This document shows, in pieces, positions 34,213-44,152 of a stretch of DNA of 64,000 bases. Positions within the stretch are counted from its first letter, which is position 1; each line of letters opens with the position of its first letter. The notes under the pieces were generated by a model that saw nothing but the letters and a program-made list of their open reading frames with translations, was not told the origin of the DNA and did not search any database. Made by a program: the position numbers and the translations under genes. The stretch is taken from assembly GCA_947596085.1 (NCBI GenBank), contig CANQEW010000001.1:94009-158008 (forward strand), written 5' to 3'. Source of the stretch: an uncultured Clostridia bacterium (lineage in GTDB: Bacteria > Bacillota > Clostridia > Christensenellales > Aristaeellaceae).

Positions 34213-34222
34213 CTCCGTCGTT

Positions 34223-34245
34223 TATATATAGATTGTCTATATATA
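34223..34245. promoter_or_regulatory. PadR operator-like inverted repeat
   Basis: TATATATAGA (34223-34232) and TCTATATATA (34236-34245) are perfect 10-bp arms around TTG, lying just downstream of the padR -10 box. A second half-site GTCTATATAT (34259-34268) lies in the promoter spacer. Confidence 0.65.
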
Positions 34246-34274
34246 ATTATATATCGGTCGTCTATATATGTCAA
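34246..34274 (-). promoter_or_regulatory. SigA promoter of padR
   Basis: On the minus strand TTGACA (34274-34269) and TATAAT (34251-34246) have a 17-base spacer that contains TATATAGAC. Confidence 0.85.
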
Positions 34275-34579
34275 GTTCATTCTTGTGATTTCCTGGATTT
34301 TTCTTCCGGGCGCGTCTTTTTTTTTTCGTGAATATGAAAACGCCCCGCGCCTTCGCGCGGGGCAGCCTGTGGGGCAAAAAAACATTGCAATTCGGCGATG
34401 TCAAAAAACGGTAAGATTTCAAGCGTTGATCGGAAAGCGGTGCGCTGGCAAGAAGAAAATTGCACAAAAGCTCAATTGCCCTCTGTCTTTGAGAAGCGCG
34501 GCTGACCAAACCCAAACTCGCATCGGAGTTTAATCTTCCAGACTTGGAAGCTGTCTGAATCTTCCTTTCGGGTACGGCT

Positions 34580-35950
34580 CTATTCCAACTTGACTTTCCG
34601 CAGCTTTTCCACGATCTCCTCGAACTTCATGCTGTGGCTGGCCTTGACCAGCACGTTGTCCCCGGGGCGCACGAGCGTCCCCAGCTCCGCGAACAGCGCG
34701 GCCTTGTCGGGGAACCAGCGCGCCTCGACGCCCTCCTCCATCGCGCCCTTGCAGATCTCCTTGGCCAGCGTGCCGCAGCCGATCACCAGCCGCGCGCCCG
34801 CGCGCGCCGCGTAGGATCCCGTCTTGCGGTGCAGCGCCGGACTCATCGCGCCCAGTTCCAGCATATCGCCCAGAATGCAGACCTTCGGGCCCGAAAGCGA
34901 GCGCAGCGATTCCAGCGCCGCCGCCGTGGAGGTGGGGTTCGCGTTGTAGCAGTCGCTGAGGATCGTCATGCCGTTCTCGCGGATCAGCCGCGCGCGGTCG
35001 CCCACGGTCTCGTAGGCGGCGATGCCCGCGGCGATCTCCTCGTCCGTCAGGCCCATCGCCCAGCCCACCGCCGCGCCCATCAGCGCCGCGTGCACCATGT
35101 GCGCCCCGAACGCCGGCACGCGCGCGCGGAAGCGCCGGTCGTGATGGCAGATCGTCATCTCCATGCCGTCTCCGGCGAGGTTTTCCACATTCTCGGCAAT
35201 GAAGTCGCAGCTCGCCGTGCGGCCGAAGGTGATGGATTTCACCGGGCAGTCGAAGCCGCGCAGCGTCTCGTCGTCGCCGTTGAGCACGGCCAGGCCGTCG
35301 CCCAGCATGTGGTCGAACACCTCTCCCTTGGCCCGCAGCACGCCGGCGCGGTCGCCCAGGAATTCGAGGTGCGCGTCGCCGATGTTGGTGACCACCGCCA
35401 GCGTCGGGCGCACCATGCCCGCCAGCCGGGTCATCTCACCGAAGTCGGAAATGCCCATCTCCATCACGGCCGCCCGCGCGTCCTCGGGCATGCGCAGCAA
35501 CTCCAGCGGCAGGCTGATCTCGTTGTTGTAATTCAGACGGTTCTTGTGCGTGGGCATGTGGCGGTTGAGCACCGACCAGATCATCTCCTTGGCGGTGGTC
35601 TTCCCCACGCTGCCGGTGACGCCGATCACCGGAATGTCGAACAGCGAGCGATACCACCCCGCCAGCGCGGCAATGCCCCGCAGCGTGGAATCCACGACGA
35701 TGCACGGCGTCTCCTCCGGTCCGCGCGGCTCGCGCTCGGACAGGCAACAGGACGCGCCGCGCCGCAGGCAGTCCGCCATGTAGTCGTGGCCGTCCACGCG
35801 CGCCCCGCGATAGGCCACAAACAGCGCGCCCGGTCCGATCTTGCGGCTGTCGCTCTCCGCGCCCGTGACGAGCGCGTCCAGCGCCGCCTCGCCGCCGTAG
35901 TAGCGCCCGCCGGTGGCCCGCAGCGCGTCGCGAACGGTGAAGGCCCTCAT
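34580..35950 (-). CDS. murF: UDP-N-acetylmuramoyl-tripeptide--D-alanyl-D-alanine ligase
   Basis: The 456-residue Mur ligase adds D-Ala-D-Ala to UDP-MurNAc-tripeptide, the last cytoplasmic step of the peptide stem. It shows the P-loop GVTGSVGKTTAKEMIW near residue 110, the Mur central region NNEISLPLELLRM and VMEMGISDFGEM, and the C-terminal ligase domain with SDCYNANPTSTAAALES and LGDMLELG. I start at ATG 35950 after GGAGG; it overlaps the stop of ddl as ATGA. The two enzymes make and use D-Ala-D-Ala in sequence, so the coupling makes sense. Confidence 0.96.
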   Translation of the reverse strand: MRAFTVRDALRATGGRYYGGEAALDALVTGAESDSRKIGPGALFVAYRGARVDGHDYMADCLRRGASCCLSEREPRGPEETPCIVVDSTLRGIAALAGWYRSLFDIPVIGVTGSVGKTTAKEMIWSVLNRHMPTHKNRLNYNNEISLPLELLRMPEDARAAVMEMGISDFGEMTRLAGMVRPTLAVVTNIGDAHLEFLGDRAGVLRAKGEVFDHMLGDGLAVLNGDDETLRGFDCPVKSITFGRTASCDFIAENVENLAGDGMEMTICHHDRRFRARVPAFGAHMVHAALMGAAVGWAMGLTDEEIAAGIAAYETVGDRARLIRENGMTILSDCYNANPTSTAAALESLRSLSGPKVCILGDMLELGAMSPALHRKTGSYAARAGARLVIGCGTLAKEICKGAMEEGVEARWFPDKAALFAELGTLVRPGDNVLVKASHSMKFEEIVEKLRKVKLE

Positions 35951-36993
35951 ACGCGATCCTCCGAAAGCGCCATATCCACGATCTTCTGGCACAGCGCGTT
36001 GTAGCTGATTCCGACGGCCGCGGCCTCCTGGGGCATCAGGCTGGTGGGCGTCATGCCCGGCAGCGTGTTGATCTCCAGGAAGTAGATGTCGCCCCGCCCG
36101 TCCACGATGTAGTCCGAGCGGGAGTAGGCTTCGAGCCCCAGCGCATTGTGCACGGTCAGCGCCACCTCGCCCAGCCGCCGCTCGATCTCCGGATCGATGG
36201 GCGTGGGACAGATCTCCACCGTCGCGCCCGCCTGATACTTGTTCACATAGTCATAGAAGCCGTGTTTGGGGATGATTTCGATGGAGGGCAGGGACTTTCC
36301 ATCCAGCACGGCCACGTCAATCTCGCGCCCGGAGACGTACTGCTCCAATATCACGCGCCGCTGGTTCAGATTCGAGCGCAGCGCCTCCATCAGTTCCTCC
36401 CGCGTGTGCGCGATGGCCACGCCCATGCTGGAGCCGCTGTCCACGGGCTTCACCACCACGGGCAGGGACTGCGCATCCGCGATGGCGGGAATGTCCGCCG
36501 CGCGGTAGCGCACGGTGCGCCACTCGGGTATGCGCACGCCCAGCGGAGCCACGATGCGCTTGGTCAGATCCTTATCCATCGCCAATGCGCTGCCCAAATA
36601 GCCGCTGCCGGTGTACTTTACGCCCAGCAGATCCAGCGTCGCCTGAATGCGGCCGTCCTCTCCGCAGGCGCCGTGCAGCGCCAAAAACACCACGTCCGCC
36701 GCCTGACAGAGCTCCAGCACGCCCTGGCCGATCATGCTCCTGCTCTTCCACTTCCGGCTGGCGCGCACCGCGTCCAGATCCGGCACTTCCGCCGCCACAT
36801 GCGCCTCCCGCAGCGGCGGCAGTTCGTCGAACAGGCGCTCCATCGGAACGTCCACATCCTCCAGGCCATAGAACATATCCACCAGCACGGCGCGATGTCC
36901 GAGCTCCCGCAGCGCCTTGCAAATCAGCGTTCCGCTGGAGATGGAGACGTTGCGCTCCAAGCTCAATCCGCCACACAACACGACAATTTTCAT
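35947..36993 (-). CDS. ddl: D-alanine--D-alanine ligase
   Basis: The 348-residue ATP-grasp ligase joins two D-Ala. It shows LCGGLSLERNVSISSG (the N-terminal VCG signature; the family more often has EHEVSL), ALHGACGEDGRIQATLDLLGVKYTGSG, VVKPVDSGSSMGVAIA, EIDVAVLDGK and the Mg-binding YFLEINTLPGMTPTS. The start at 36993 follows AAGGCGGAA; an ATG 51 bases upstream lacks a site. It is the first gene of the ddl-murF pair. Confidence 0.95.
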   Translation of the reverse strand: MKIVVLCGGLSLERNVSISSGTLICKALRELGHRAVLVDMFYGLEDVDVPMERLFDELPPLREAHVAAEVPDLDAVRASRKWKSRSMIGQGVLELCQAADVVFLALHGACGEDGRIQATLDLLGVKYTGSGYLGSALAMDKDLTKRIVAPLGVRIPEWRTVRYRAADIPAIADAQSLPVVVKPVDSGSSMGVAIAHTREELMEALRSNLNQRRVILEQYVSGREIDVAVLDGKSLPSIEIIPKHGFYDYVNKYQAGATVEICPTPIDPEIERRLGEVALTVHNALGLEAYSRSDYIVDGRGDIYFLEINTLPGMTPTSLMPQEAAAVGISYNALCQKIVDMALSEDRV

Positions 36994-37136
36994 GGCAGTT
37001 CCGCCTTTCAACCCATACTTATGGAAAGTATACCACTTTTTCACGCGCGCTTCCCGCCCGTTTTCGTTAAGCTATGCGGGTGTACAGCCTCTTAAACACT
37101 ATCTCAAATATTTTTTATCAATTTTGAACATTATAC

Positions 37137-37166
37137 TTTACAAATAATCAATAAATATGTTATAAT
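37137..37166 (+). promoter_or_regulatory. SigA promoter of the GNAT-like gene
   Basis: TTTACA (37137-37142) and TATAAT (37161-37166) are 18 bases apart, 34 bases before the start. Confidence 0.75.
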
Positions 37167-37200
37167 GAAGTTGTCTCGAATGGGAAGGGAGGCGATGGGC

Positions 37201-38328
37201 ATGGTAGAAATTCGGGAAGTTCATAGTCTGATTGAGCGCATACAGTTCGCTGACTGGCCGAACCGGCTATATCGAGATGTGCCCCAGTACGTGCCGTCGC
37301 CCCTCTCGGATGAAATTTCGGACTGGGATCCGGGATCCAATCCCGCCTTTTCCTACTGCGAGGCGCAGCGCTGGCTGGCGCTGCGGAACGGCGAAATCGC
37401 GGGCCGCATCGGCACGATTTTAAGCCGCAGGGCCAATGAAAAGTGGCGCACGAACCGCGCGCGCTTCACGCAGGCGGACTTCATCGACGACCCGGAGGTC
37501 TCCGGGGCGCTGTTCCGCGCGGTGGAGGACTGGGCGCGCGCGAAGGGCTGCGACGCGGTGCACGGCCCTCTGGGCTTCACCGACCTGGATCGGGAGGGCA
37601 TGCTGATCGACGGCTTCGATCGGAAGGGCATGTCGATCACCTACTACAACCACCCCTACTACCCGGAGCATCTGGCGCGGCTGGGATACGAGAAGGACGT
37701 GGATTGGGTGGAATACCTGATCGACGTGCCCCGGCCGGAGGATCCCGTCACGGAACGGCTGAACCGGCTGAGCGAGCGCGTCCAGCGGCTGCAGCGGCTG
37801 CACGTGGCGCAAATCCGCCGCCGCGCGGACTTCCAGCCCTACATCGAAAAGGTGTTCGCGCTGATCAACGCCTGTTACGCCGGCCTCTACGGCACGGTGG
37901 ATCTGGACGCGGCGCAGATTCAGCGCTACGCGGACAGGTTTCTTCCGCTCCTCAACCCGCACCTGGCGTGCTTTGTGATGAACGAGCGCGAAGAGATGGT
38001 GGCCTTCGCCGTGAGCGCTCCGTCCATCGCGGACGCGCTGAAGCGACACAACGGCAGGCTGTTTCCCCTCGGATTCGTGGACGTGCTGCGTTCGCTGCGC
38101 GAGAGCGACACGCTCGATCTGTTCCTGATCGCCGTGCGCCCGGATTACCAGAACAAGGGCGTGAACGCGATTCTGATGAACCACGTGCTCAAGGGCTGTC
38201 ATGAGCTCGGCATCGTGCGCGCCGAGACTGGCCCGCAGTTGGAAACGAATGCGCGGGCGCTGAATCAGTGGAACCTGTTTTCCTATCAAAACCACAAGCG
38301 GCGGCGCTGCTTCGTGAAGAAGCTGTAG
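37201..38328 (+). CDS. GNAT-related protein (YghO-like)
   Basis: The 375-residue soluble protein resembles the YghO-type acetyltransferase-like group. An N-terminal region has RLYRDVPQYVPSPLSDEISDWDP and ALRNGEIAGRIGTILS. A GPLGFTDLDREGMLIDGF stretch follows, and the C-terminal half has LDLFLIAVRPDYQNKGVNAILMNHVLKG, a GNAT acetyl-CoA motif. Members are common but unassigned; some are annotated as possible aminoacyl or acyl transferases. The ATG at 37201 has AAGGGAGG eight bases upstream. It is a single-gene unit. Confidence 0.78.
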   Translation: MVEIREVHSLIERIQFADWPNRLYRDVPQYVPSPLSDEISDWDPGSNPAFSYCEAQRWLALRNGEIAGRIGTILSRRANEKWRTNRARFTQADFIDDPEVSGALFRAVEDWARAKGCDAVHGPLGFTDLDREGMLIDGFDRKGMSITYYNHPYYPEHLARLGYEKDVDWVEYLIDVPRPEDPVTERLNRLSERVQRLQRLHVAQIRRRADFQPYIEKVFALINACYAGLYGTVDLDAAQIQRYADRFLPLLNPHLACFVMNEREEMVAFAVSAPSIADALKRHNGRLFPLGFVDVLRSLRESDTLDLFLIAVRPDYQNKGVNAILMNHVLKGCHELGIVRAETGPQLETNARALNQWNLFSYQNHKRRRCFVKKL

Positions 38329-38431
38329 GGAGCTCCGCCGCGCTTTTTTCGCGCAACTCCAGCGCCTTCTATTGATTTTTCTTCTACAAAATTCTATAAT
38401 TGAGTGGCAAATCATCGCAGGAGGAATCCCC

Positions 38432-40153
38432 ATGCCCTTCGACGGCCTTACCCTGGGTCTGATCGCCCGGGAACTGAACGCGACGCTCGCGGGCGGGCGC
38501 ATCGATCGCATCGTGCAGCCCGAGCGCGACGAGCTGATCCTCACCGTGCGCAGCGGCGGCGCGAACCACATGTTGCTGCTCTCCGCCAGCGCGGGCTGCG
38601 CCCGGGCGCACCTGACCGAAGTCAAAAAGAGCTCCCCGTTGGAGCCCTTCAATCTGTGCATGCTGATGCGCAAGCACCTCTCCGGCGCGCGGATCGTCGA
38701 GATCCGCCAGGCGGAGAGCGACCGCATTCTGGAAATCGAGATCGAACATCTGGACGAATTGGGCGACCGCGCGCGCAAGCGGATCGTCTGCGAATTCATG
38801 GGCAAGCATTCCAACCTGATCTTCGTGTCCGCCGACGGCCGCATCATCGACAGCGCGCGCCGCGTGACCGAGGCCATCTCCTCGGTGCGCGAGGTGCTGC
38901 CCGGCCTGCGCTACGAGCGCCCCCCGGCCCACGGCAAGATTCCCTTCGACCGGGTGTCGGCGGAAAATCTGTGCGCCGCTCTCGCCGGCAAGTCCGGCGC
39001 GCTGCACAAGCTGATCTCCGCAAACATCAGCGGCATGTCGGCCCAGACTGCTCGGGAGCTCGCCTTCCGCGCCTGCGGCAACGCCGACGCGCACGCGGAC
39101 GAGTGCGACCTGATGGCCGTGGCCGAGAGCGTGGCCGCGGAGCTCGCGCGCATCCCGGGGGAGGTCGCGCCCGCCGTGCTCTACGGCCCGGACGGGCGGC
39201 CCGCGGACGCGGTCGCGTTCGCCTATCGAAGCTGCGCGGCGCTGCGCGGCGAACCCTTCCCCACGATCTCCGCCGCGATGGACGAATTCTACCGCTCCCG
39301 CGACCGCGCCGAGCGCATCTCCCAGAAGAGCGCCGCCATCCACCGCACGCTCAAGACCAACATCGAGCGCTGCGAGCGCAAGCTGGCGCTCCAGCGCGAG
39401 GCGCTGTTGGGCGCGGAGCGCATGGAGGAATACCGCGTCAGCGGCGAGCTGCTCACCGCCAACCTTCACCTGGCCGAGAAGGGCATGACCTCGGTCTCCC
39501 TGCCCAACTACTACGATCCCGAGATGAAGGAGATCGAGATCAAGCTGGACGTGAAACTCTCCCCCGCCCAGAACGCCCAGCGCTACTTCAAGCTCTACCA
39601 GAAGGCGCGCAACGCCCGCACGCTGGCCGCCGAGCAGATCGAAAGGACCACCGAGGAGCTCAACTACCTCGAGGGACAGATGGACAATCTGGGCAAGTGC
39701 TCGGGCGAGAGCGAGCTGGCGGAGCTGCGGGCCGAGCTGGAGAAGTTTGGCTACCTGCGCCGCAGCGCGAACCGCCGGACTATGAAGCAGCTCCCGCCCA
39801 GCCAGCCGATGAAGTTTGCCGCTCCCTCGGGGGAGACGATCCTGGTGGGCAAAAACAACCTGCAAAACGACAAGCTGACCTTCTCCGCCGACCCGGAGGA
39901 GATCTGGCTGCACGCCAAGGACATGCCCGGCTCCCACGTGATCATCGTGGGCGCGAAACCCAGCGACGAGGCGATCCTGTACGCCGCGAAGCTGGCCGCC
40001 GCCTACTCCAGGGGCGCGCGCTCGTCCAATGTGCCGGTGGATTACACGAAGCGCCGCTTCGTGAAGAAGCCCTCCGGCGCGAAGCCCGGCTTCGTGATCT
40101 ACACGAACCAGCGCACGCTCTACGTCACGCCGGAGGAAATTCGACCCGAATGA
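38432..40153 (+). CDS. rqcH: Rqc2/NFACT family ribosome-quality-control protein
   Basis: The 573-residue protein has the NFACT-N domain (MPFDGLTLGLIARELNATLAGGRI, about 1-200), a helical coiled-coil middle (about 270-440) and the NFACT-R RNA-binding domain. The last contains GETILVGKNNLQNDKLTF and DIWLHAKDMPGSH-like (EEIWLHAKDMPGSHVIIVGA). In Bacillota this protein binds stalled 50S subunits and adds C-terminal alanine tails that mark the chain for degradation. The older name is fibronectin-binding protein FbpA. The ATG at 38432 follows GCAGGAGG. Length and domains are normal. Confidence 0.93.
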   Translation: MPFDGLTLGLIARELNATLAGGRIDRIVQPERDELILTVRSGGANHMLLLSASAGCARAHLTEVKKSSPLEPFNLCMLMRKHLSGARIVEIRQAESDRILEIEIEHLDELGDRARKRIVCEFMGKHSNLIFVSADGRIIDSARRVTEAISSVREVLPGLRYERPPAHGKIPFDRVSAENLCAALAGKSGALHKLISANISGMSAQTARELAFRACGNADAHADECDLMAVAESVAAELARIPGEVAPAVLYGPDGRPADAVAFAYRSCAALRGEPFPTISAAMDEFYRSRDRAERISQKSAAIHRTLKTNIERCERKLALQREALLGAERMEEYRVSGELLTANLHLAEKGMTSVSLPNYYDPEMKEIEIKLDVKLSPAQNAQRYFKLYQKARNARTLAAEQIERTTEELNYLEGQMDNLGKCSGESELAELRAELEKFGYLRRSANRRTMKQLPPSQPMKFAAPSGETILVGKNNLQNDKLTFSADPEEIWLHAKDMPGSHVIIVGAKPSDEAILYAAKLAAAYSRGARSSNVPVDYTKRRFVKKPSGAKPGFVIYTNQRTLYVTPEEIRPE

Positions 40154-40190
40154 CGCGCCGTGGAACCATCGCATATTTGTGGAAATATTG

Positions 40191-40219
40191 TTGCCGTTTT
40201 TCGTGGTTTATGCTATAAT
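40191..40219 (+). promoter_or_regulatory. SigA promoter of the hybrid kinase operon
   Basis: TTGCCG (40191-40196) and TATAAT (40214-40219) are 17 bases apart, predicting a start near 40226. Confidence 0.75.
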
Positions 40220-40267
40220 TCCTGTAAATAATTGGAATGTACACGGAACGCGGAGATCTGCGAACAG

Positions 40268-42202
40268 ATGGAACAGTTCATGGAACAGTTCATAGGGAAG
40301 CTAAAAGCCGGATACGATTTGCTGCCGTCGCCCGTCCTGCTGGCAGGAAGGAAGGGTCCGGGCGAGTGGTTTTGCGCCTATCGGAACCCGGCGGCGGCCG
40401 CGCTGGCGCTCGACTGCGACGCGATCGTGGCGGACGTGAGCGAACTGCTCGACCGCGCCGCCGCGCTCGAGCGCGATCTGCGCTGGCACGGCGTGCAGGG
40501 CGAGCGGCAGTTGGTCGCCCGGGTCGCGCGCTGCGCGCCGGATCTATGCCTGATACAGCTTCACGACATCAGCCATGAATTGCGCCGCCAGCAGGAGCGC
40601 ATCGACGCCGCCGGCGCCACGCTGCGCAGCGCGCTGGACGCCGCCAACGCCGCCTCCCGCGCCAAGACCGACTTTCTGGCCAACATGTCCCACGACATCC
40701 GCACGCCGCTCAACGCCATCATCGGCATGACCACCATCGCCCAGTCGCACATGGACGACACGGAGCGCGTGGCCGACTGTCTGGAGAAGATCGGCCTGTC
40801 CTCTAAGCACCTGCTCAATCTCATCAACGACATTCTGGATATGTCTCGCATCGAGAGCGGAAAGGTCACGCTGAACCCCGAGGTGTTCGAACTCGCCGAC
40901 TTCATCCACACGCTCATCGCCGTGTTCCAGCCCCAGGCCGACCGGAAGCACCTGCGGCTCGCGCTGGACTTCACCGGCATTCGCCACGAGCGCGTGCGGG
41001 GAGATCAGCTGCGCCTCCAGCAGGTGATGACCAATCTCCTCTCCAACGCGGTCAAGTTCACCCCCGAGGAGGGCTCCATATCCCTTCGGGTGCGCGAGCG
41101 GGCCGATCTGGATCAAAGCTTGACCGATTATCGCTACTACGAATTCACCGTCGAGGATACCGGCCGCGGCATGAGCCCGGAGTTCCTCCAGAAGATATAC
41201 GACCCTTTCGAGCGCGCCAGCGGCACGCAGAACATCGAGGGCACCGGCCTGGGCATGGCCATCGCCCGCAACCTGGTGGAGATGATGAACGGCGAGATCA
41301 GCGTCGAGAGCGAGCTGGACAAGGGCACCCGCTTTCAGGTGGTGCTGCCGCTCGAATTGATCGAGAAGGATGTCGCGGAGTACGAAGAGCTGCGCGGTCT
41401 GAGCGTGCTCGCCGTGGACGGCAATCCCGCGTCTCTAAACAACCTGCGGGAGATTCTCGAGGACCTGGGCATGGCATGCGACGCGTGCGGCTCCGCCTGG
41501 GCCGCGAACGACCTCGCCACCCAAGCGGCAGCGGAAGGGCGCGGCTACTTCGCGATCCTGCTGGACTGGCGGCTGCCGGCGGTGGACGGCGTGCAGGCGT
41601 GCCGCGAGCTGCGCGCGCTGCTGGGCAATGAAATTCCCATCCTGCTGATGTCCGAATACGAATGGACGCTCACATCGGACGAGATGCGCAAGTACGGCAT
41701 CAGCGCTTTCATGCCCAAGCCGCTGTTCCGCTCGCGGCTCGGCGAGGCGCTCAGCTCCTACACCTTCGCTGGCGGCGCCCAGCGCGGCGGCGCGGCGGAG
41801 GAGGAAAGCTTTTCCGGCAAGCGCTTTCTTCTGGTGGAGGACAACGAGATCAACCGGGAGATTGGCCAGGAAATTCTGGGCGAAATGCTGCATGCCGAGG
41901 TGGAATGCGCGGAGGACGGCCGGATCGCCGTCGAGCGCTTCCGGGAGAGCCCCGAAGGCTGGTTCGACATGATCTTCATGGACATTCAGATGCCGAACAT
42001 GAACGGCTACGAGGCCACGCGCGCGATCCGCGCGCTCCCCAGGGGGGACAGCGCCCGCGTGCCGATCGTGGCCATGACCGCCAATGCCTTCGTGGAGGAC
42101 ATCGCCGCGTGCGAGCGCGCGGGCATGAACGCCCACGTGGCGAAGCCCATCAACATCGCCCAGCTCATCGAGGTCATGCGCCGCCAGTTCGGCAGGGAGT
42201 GA
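40268..42202 (+). CDS. Cytoplasmic hybrid sensor histidine kinase with two receiver domains
   Basis: The 644-residue protein has no membrane helix. Residues 1-115 are a small PAS-like sensor region. HisKA follows with the phospho-acceptor His142 in SHDIRTPLN, then HATPase_c with [16 protein letters not shown] and GTGLGMAIA. Two receiver domains come next. The first has Asp433 in LLDWRLP, but its acidic pocket reads VDGNP, with Gly for the usual second acid. The second is canonical, with VEDNEIN, Asp572 in [10 protein letters not shown] and Lys626 in VAKPIN. There is no output domain. The start at 40268 is one choice; TTG 40232 and ATG 40280 are alternatives. The degenerate HD-GYP-like gene follows within four bases. 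Confidence 0.9.
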   Translation: MEQFMEQFIGKLKAGYDLLPSPVLLAGRKGPGEWFCAYRNPAAAALALDCDAIVADVSELLDRAAALERDLRWHGVQGERQLVARVARCAPDLCLIQLHDISHELRRQQERIDAAGATLRSALDAANAASRAKTDFLANMSHDIRTPLNAIIGMTTIAQSHMDDTERVADCLEKIGLSSKHLLNLINDILDMSRIESGKVTLNPEVFELADFIHTLIAVFQPQADRKHLRLALDFTGIRHERVRGDQLRLQQVMTNLLSNAVKFTPEEGSISLRVRERADLDQSLTDYRYYEFTVEDTGRGMSPEFLQKIYDPFERASGTQNIEGTGLGMAIARNLVEMMNGEISVESELDKGTRFQVVLPLELIEKDVAEYEELRGLSVLAVDGNPASLNNLREILEDLGMACDACGSAWAANDLATQAAAEGRGYFAILLDWRLPAVDGVQACRELRALLGNEIPILLMSEYEWTLTSDEMRKYGISAFMPKPLFRSRLGEALSSYTFAGGAQRGGAAEEESFSGKRFLLVEDNEINREIGQEILGEMLHAEVECAEDGRIAVERFRESPEGWFDMIFMDIQMPNMNGYEATRAIRALPRGDSARVPIVAMTANAFVEDIAACERAGMNAHVAKPINIAQLIEVMRRQFGRE

Positions 42203-42205
42203 GAT

Positions 42206-44062
42206 GTGAAAGCGTATCAGGAAACGTATCTGACGCTGATGCACTCTGCGTCGGAGCGCGAAGCGCCGTTGGAACAGGCCCGGGACCCGGAGGCGTTCTG
42301 GGCGGCGATCCGCGCGCGAAGCGCCCGCGCGGCGCAGCGCGGCGCGCAGGGCACCGCGCTGCTGCGCGACGAGCTGTTCCCCACATTAGACAACATCATG
42401 GACGCGTCCCCGCAGGAGCTGGACGATCTGCTCGAGTTCGCCGGCAAACTGATGTCCGGACCGGTGGCGGACCCGGGCCTCAACTATCGCATTCACCTGG
42501 CGCTGGTGAGCTATGCCCGCCAGAAAAAGCTGCGCGACATGTTGATTCGGGAGCTCTATCACCTCGGCATGGCACTGTACAACCTGGAAACGTCGCTCAG
42601 CCCCAGCCCCGTGCGGCTCTACGCCGTCCGCATGCGCATGTGCTTCGCGGAAGCCGCCTCCCACTTTGAAACGGACTACGACGAGATTCAGGACCCCGAA
42701 ATCCGCGGCTTCATCCACCGCAGCATGAGCAACATCGCCCTGGGGTATGAGGGCAACGAGCCGGAGATCGCCCGCGCCAAACTGACCGCCATCACCCGCG
42801 CCATCCGCATCCTCTCCGACCCGGACGTACGGGCAAAGACGCCCTCCCTCCCCTGGGAGCTCTACCTCTACAAGAGCCACCAGGAGCGCACCTCCATGCT
42901 CTCTTACCTGCGCACCGGCAACGCGGAGGCGGACGTGTTCGCGCAGGTGCTCGAATCGGCGCAGGTCGTGCATCAAAGGCAGGCGCGGGCCGCGCGGGAG
43001 CAGGGCGTTCCGCTGCAGCCCCGCTGGCAGTACGCCTACATCGCCGCGCGCTACCACTGCGGCGCAATGCTGCTGCCGGACTTTCTGGACGGCCTCTACG
43101 CCCTGTCCACGGCCCAGCCCGAGGACGACTTCTCCTATCAGGGCCTCTTCTCCCACATCAGCATTCCTGCGCTGTTCATGGAATATGGCAAGGAATTCAA
43201 GAACGAGCGGGAGCGGCGGAAACTCGCGCCCCGGCTCCGGCGCATGCTGAACCGCATGTTCCCCTGGCTCATGCGCCTGTCGAGCAGCGGAAGCGACGCC
43301 TCGTTCGCGCTGCGGCAACTCCTGTACGCCTATGTCGAGCTGCCGGACTGCATGCCCTTCTTCGAGGCCGCGCAGAACGTGTTTGCCGCCGCGCGCCCGG
43401 ACAGCTACGCGCGCATGTGGATCACCGGCCAAGTCTCCCGCCTGCTGTGCGACTGGATGATTCGCGACTACCCGGAGCGCCTGATCGGACTGTCCGGCTG
43501 CACCAGCGCGGAGGACGTCGCCCACCGGCGGGAGGAGCTGCTGGACTTCGCCACCCGCGCAGGCCGGCTCTGCGACATCGGCGTGGTGCACTTCTTCGGC
43601 ATCGACGAAACCTCCTGCCGGGGGCGCTTCGAGGAGGAGCAGGCCCTGCTGCAGCTCCACGCCTACTGCGGCTCCCAGCTGCTCGGCTCCCACGATTCCA
43701 CCGCGCTCTGCGCGGATGTCGCCTACGGCCATCACTGCCACTACGACGAGCGGGGCGGCTATCCGCTGGGCTTCTCTCCGCGCACCTCGCCGGTGCGGCC
43801 GATGATCTATCTGGTGGCCGCCGCCAGCGCGCTCGCCGCCGCCGTGGAGGACTTCGACGCGAGGTTCGATGGGATCGTCGCGGAACTTTTCGAGGGCGAG
43901 GGCACGCGCTTCTCCCCCTTCGTCGTGCGGCTGCTGCGCGCCCCCGGCCGCGTGGAGCAATTGCGCGAATGCATGGAGCTTTGGGTGCGGCAGGCCTACG
44001 TGGACCTGCTCGACCGCCGCAAGGCGATGCTGGCCGCGGAGGGGGACTCGTCTCCCGCATGA
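42206..44062 (+). CDS. Degenerate HD-GYP-like protein coupled to the hybrid kinase
   Basis: The 618-residue soluble protein starts at GTG 42206, using a ribosome site inside the end of the kinase gene. Residues 1-430 are mainly helical and unrecognised. Near 450-540 an HD-GYP-like layout appears. LCDIGVV stands at the HD-x-GK position, with Cys456-Asp457 instead of His-Asp and Val for Lys. His485 of QLHAYCG fits the H-P-x-x-G position, then HH at 509-510 and ERGGYP in place of DG-x-GYP. Loss of the HD dyad argues against c-di-GMP hydrolysis and for a sensor or effector role under the kinase. The HD-GYP link is my reading by eye. A perfect 16-bp terminator follows. Confidence 0.65.
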   Translation: MKAYQETYLTLMHSASEREAPLEQARDPEAFWAAIRARSARAAQRGAQGTALLRDELFPTLDNIMDASPQELDDLLEFAGKLMSGPVADPGLNYRIHLALVSYARQKKLRDMLIRELYHLGMALYNLETSLSPSPVRLYAVRMRMCFAEAASHFETDYDEIQDPEIRGFIHRSMSNIALGYEGNEPEIARAKLTAITRAIRILSDPDVRAKTPSLPWELYLYKSHQERTSMLSYLRTGNAEADVFAQVLESAQVVHQRQARAAREQGVPLQPRWQYAYIAARYHCGAMLLPDFLDGLYALSTAQPEDDFSYQGLFSHISIPALFMEYGKEFKNERERRKLAPRLRRMLNRMFPWLMRLSSSGSDASFALRQLLYAYVELPDCMPFFEAAQNVFAAARPDSYARMWITGQVSRLLCDWMIRDYPERLIGLSGCTSAEDVAHRREELLDFATRAGRLCDIGVVHFFGIDETSCRGRFEEEQALLQLHAYCGSQLLGSHDSTALCADVAYGHHCHYDERGGYPLGFSPRTSPVRPMIYLVAAASALAAAVEDFDARFDGIVAELFEGEGTRFSPFVVRLLRAPGRVEQLRECMELWVRQAYVDLLDRRKAMLAAEGDSSPA

Positions 44063-44078
44063 CCGCGCCCGGACAGTT

Positions 44079-44116
44079 AAGACAGCGGTTTCCGAAATCT
44101 CGGAAACCGCTGTCTT
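44079..44116. terminator. Bidirectional terminator
   Basis: Sixteen perfect base pairs (44079-44094 with 44101-44116) with a six-base loop lie between the convergent HD-GYP-like and pyrophosphatase genes. Confidence 0.85.
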
Positions 44117-44152
44117 CTTCATCCTTGCGAAAAGCCCCGGATGGCGCGCCGC

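Larger units (their letters stand above)
34213..34579. other. Gene-free gap upstream of padR and downstream of murF
   Basis: The padR promoter and operators occupy 34223-34274. The remainder (34275-34579) is AT-rich. A GC-rich hairpin (CGCCCCGCGC and GCGCGGGGC, about 34341-34363) falls within it; I see no gene. Confidence 0.5.

Noticed and set aside
44079..44116. Possible further copy of the 195-nt repeat, because of the shared CGGTTTCC/GGAAACCG stem
   Set aside because: Only the stem word is shared. There is no alignment beyond it; it is an ordinary bidirectional terminator.
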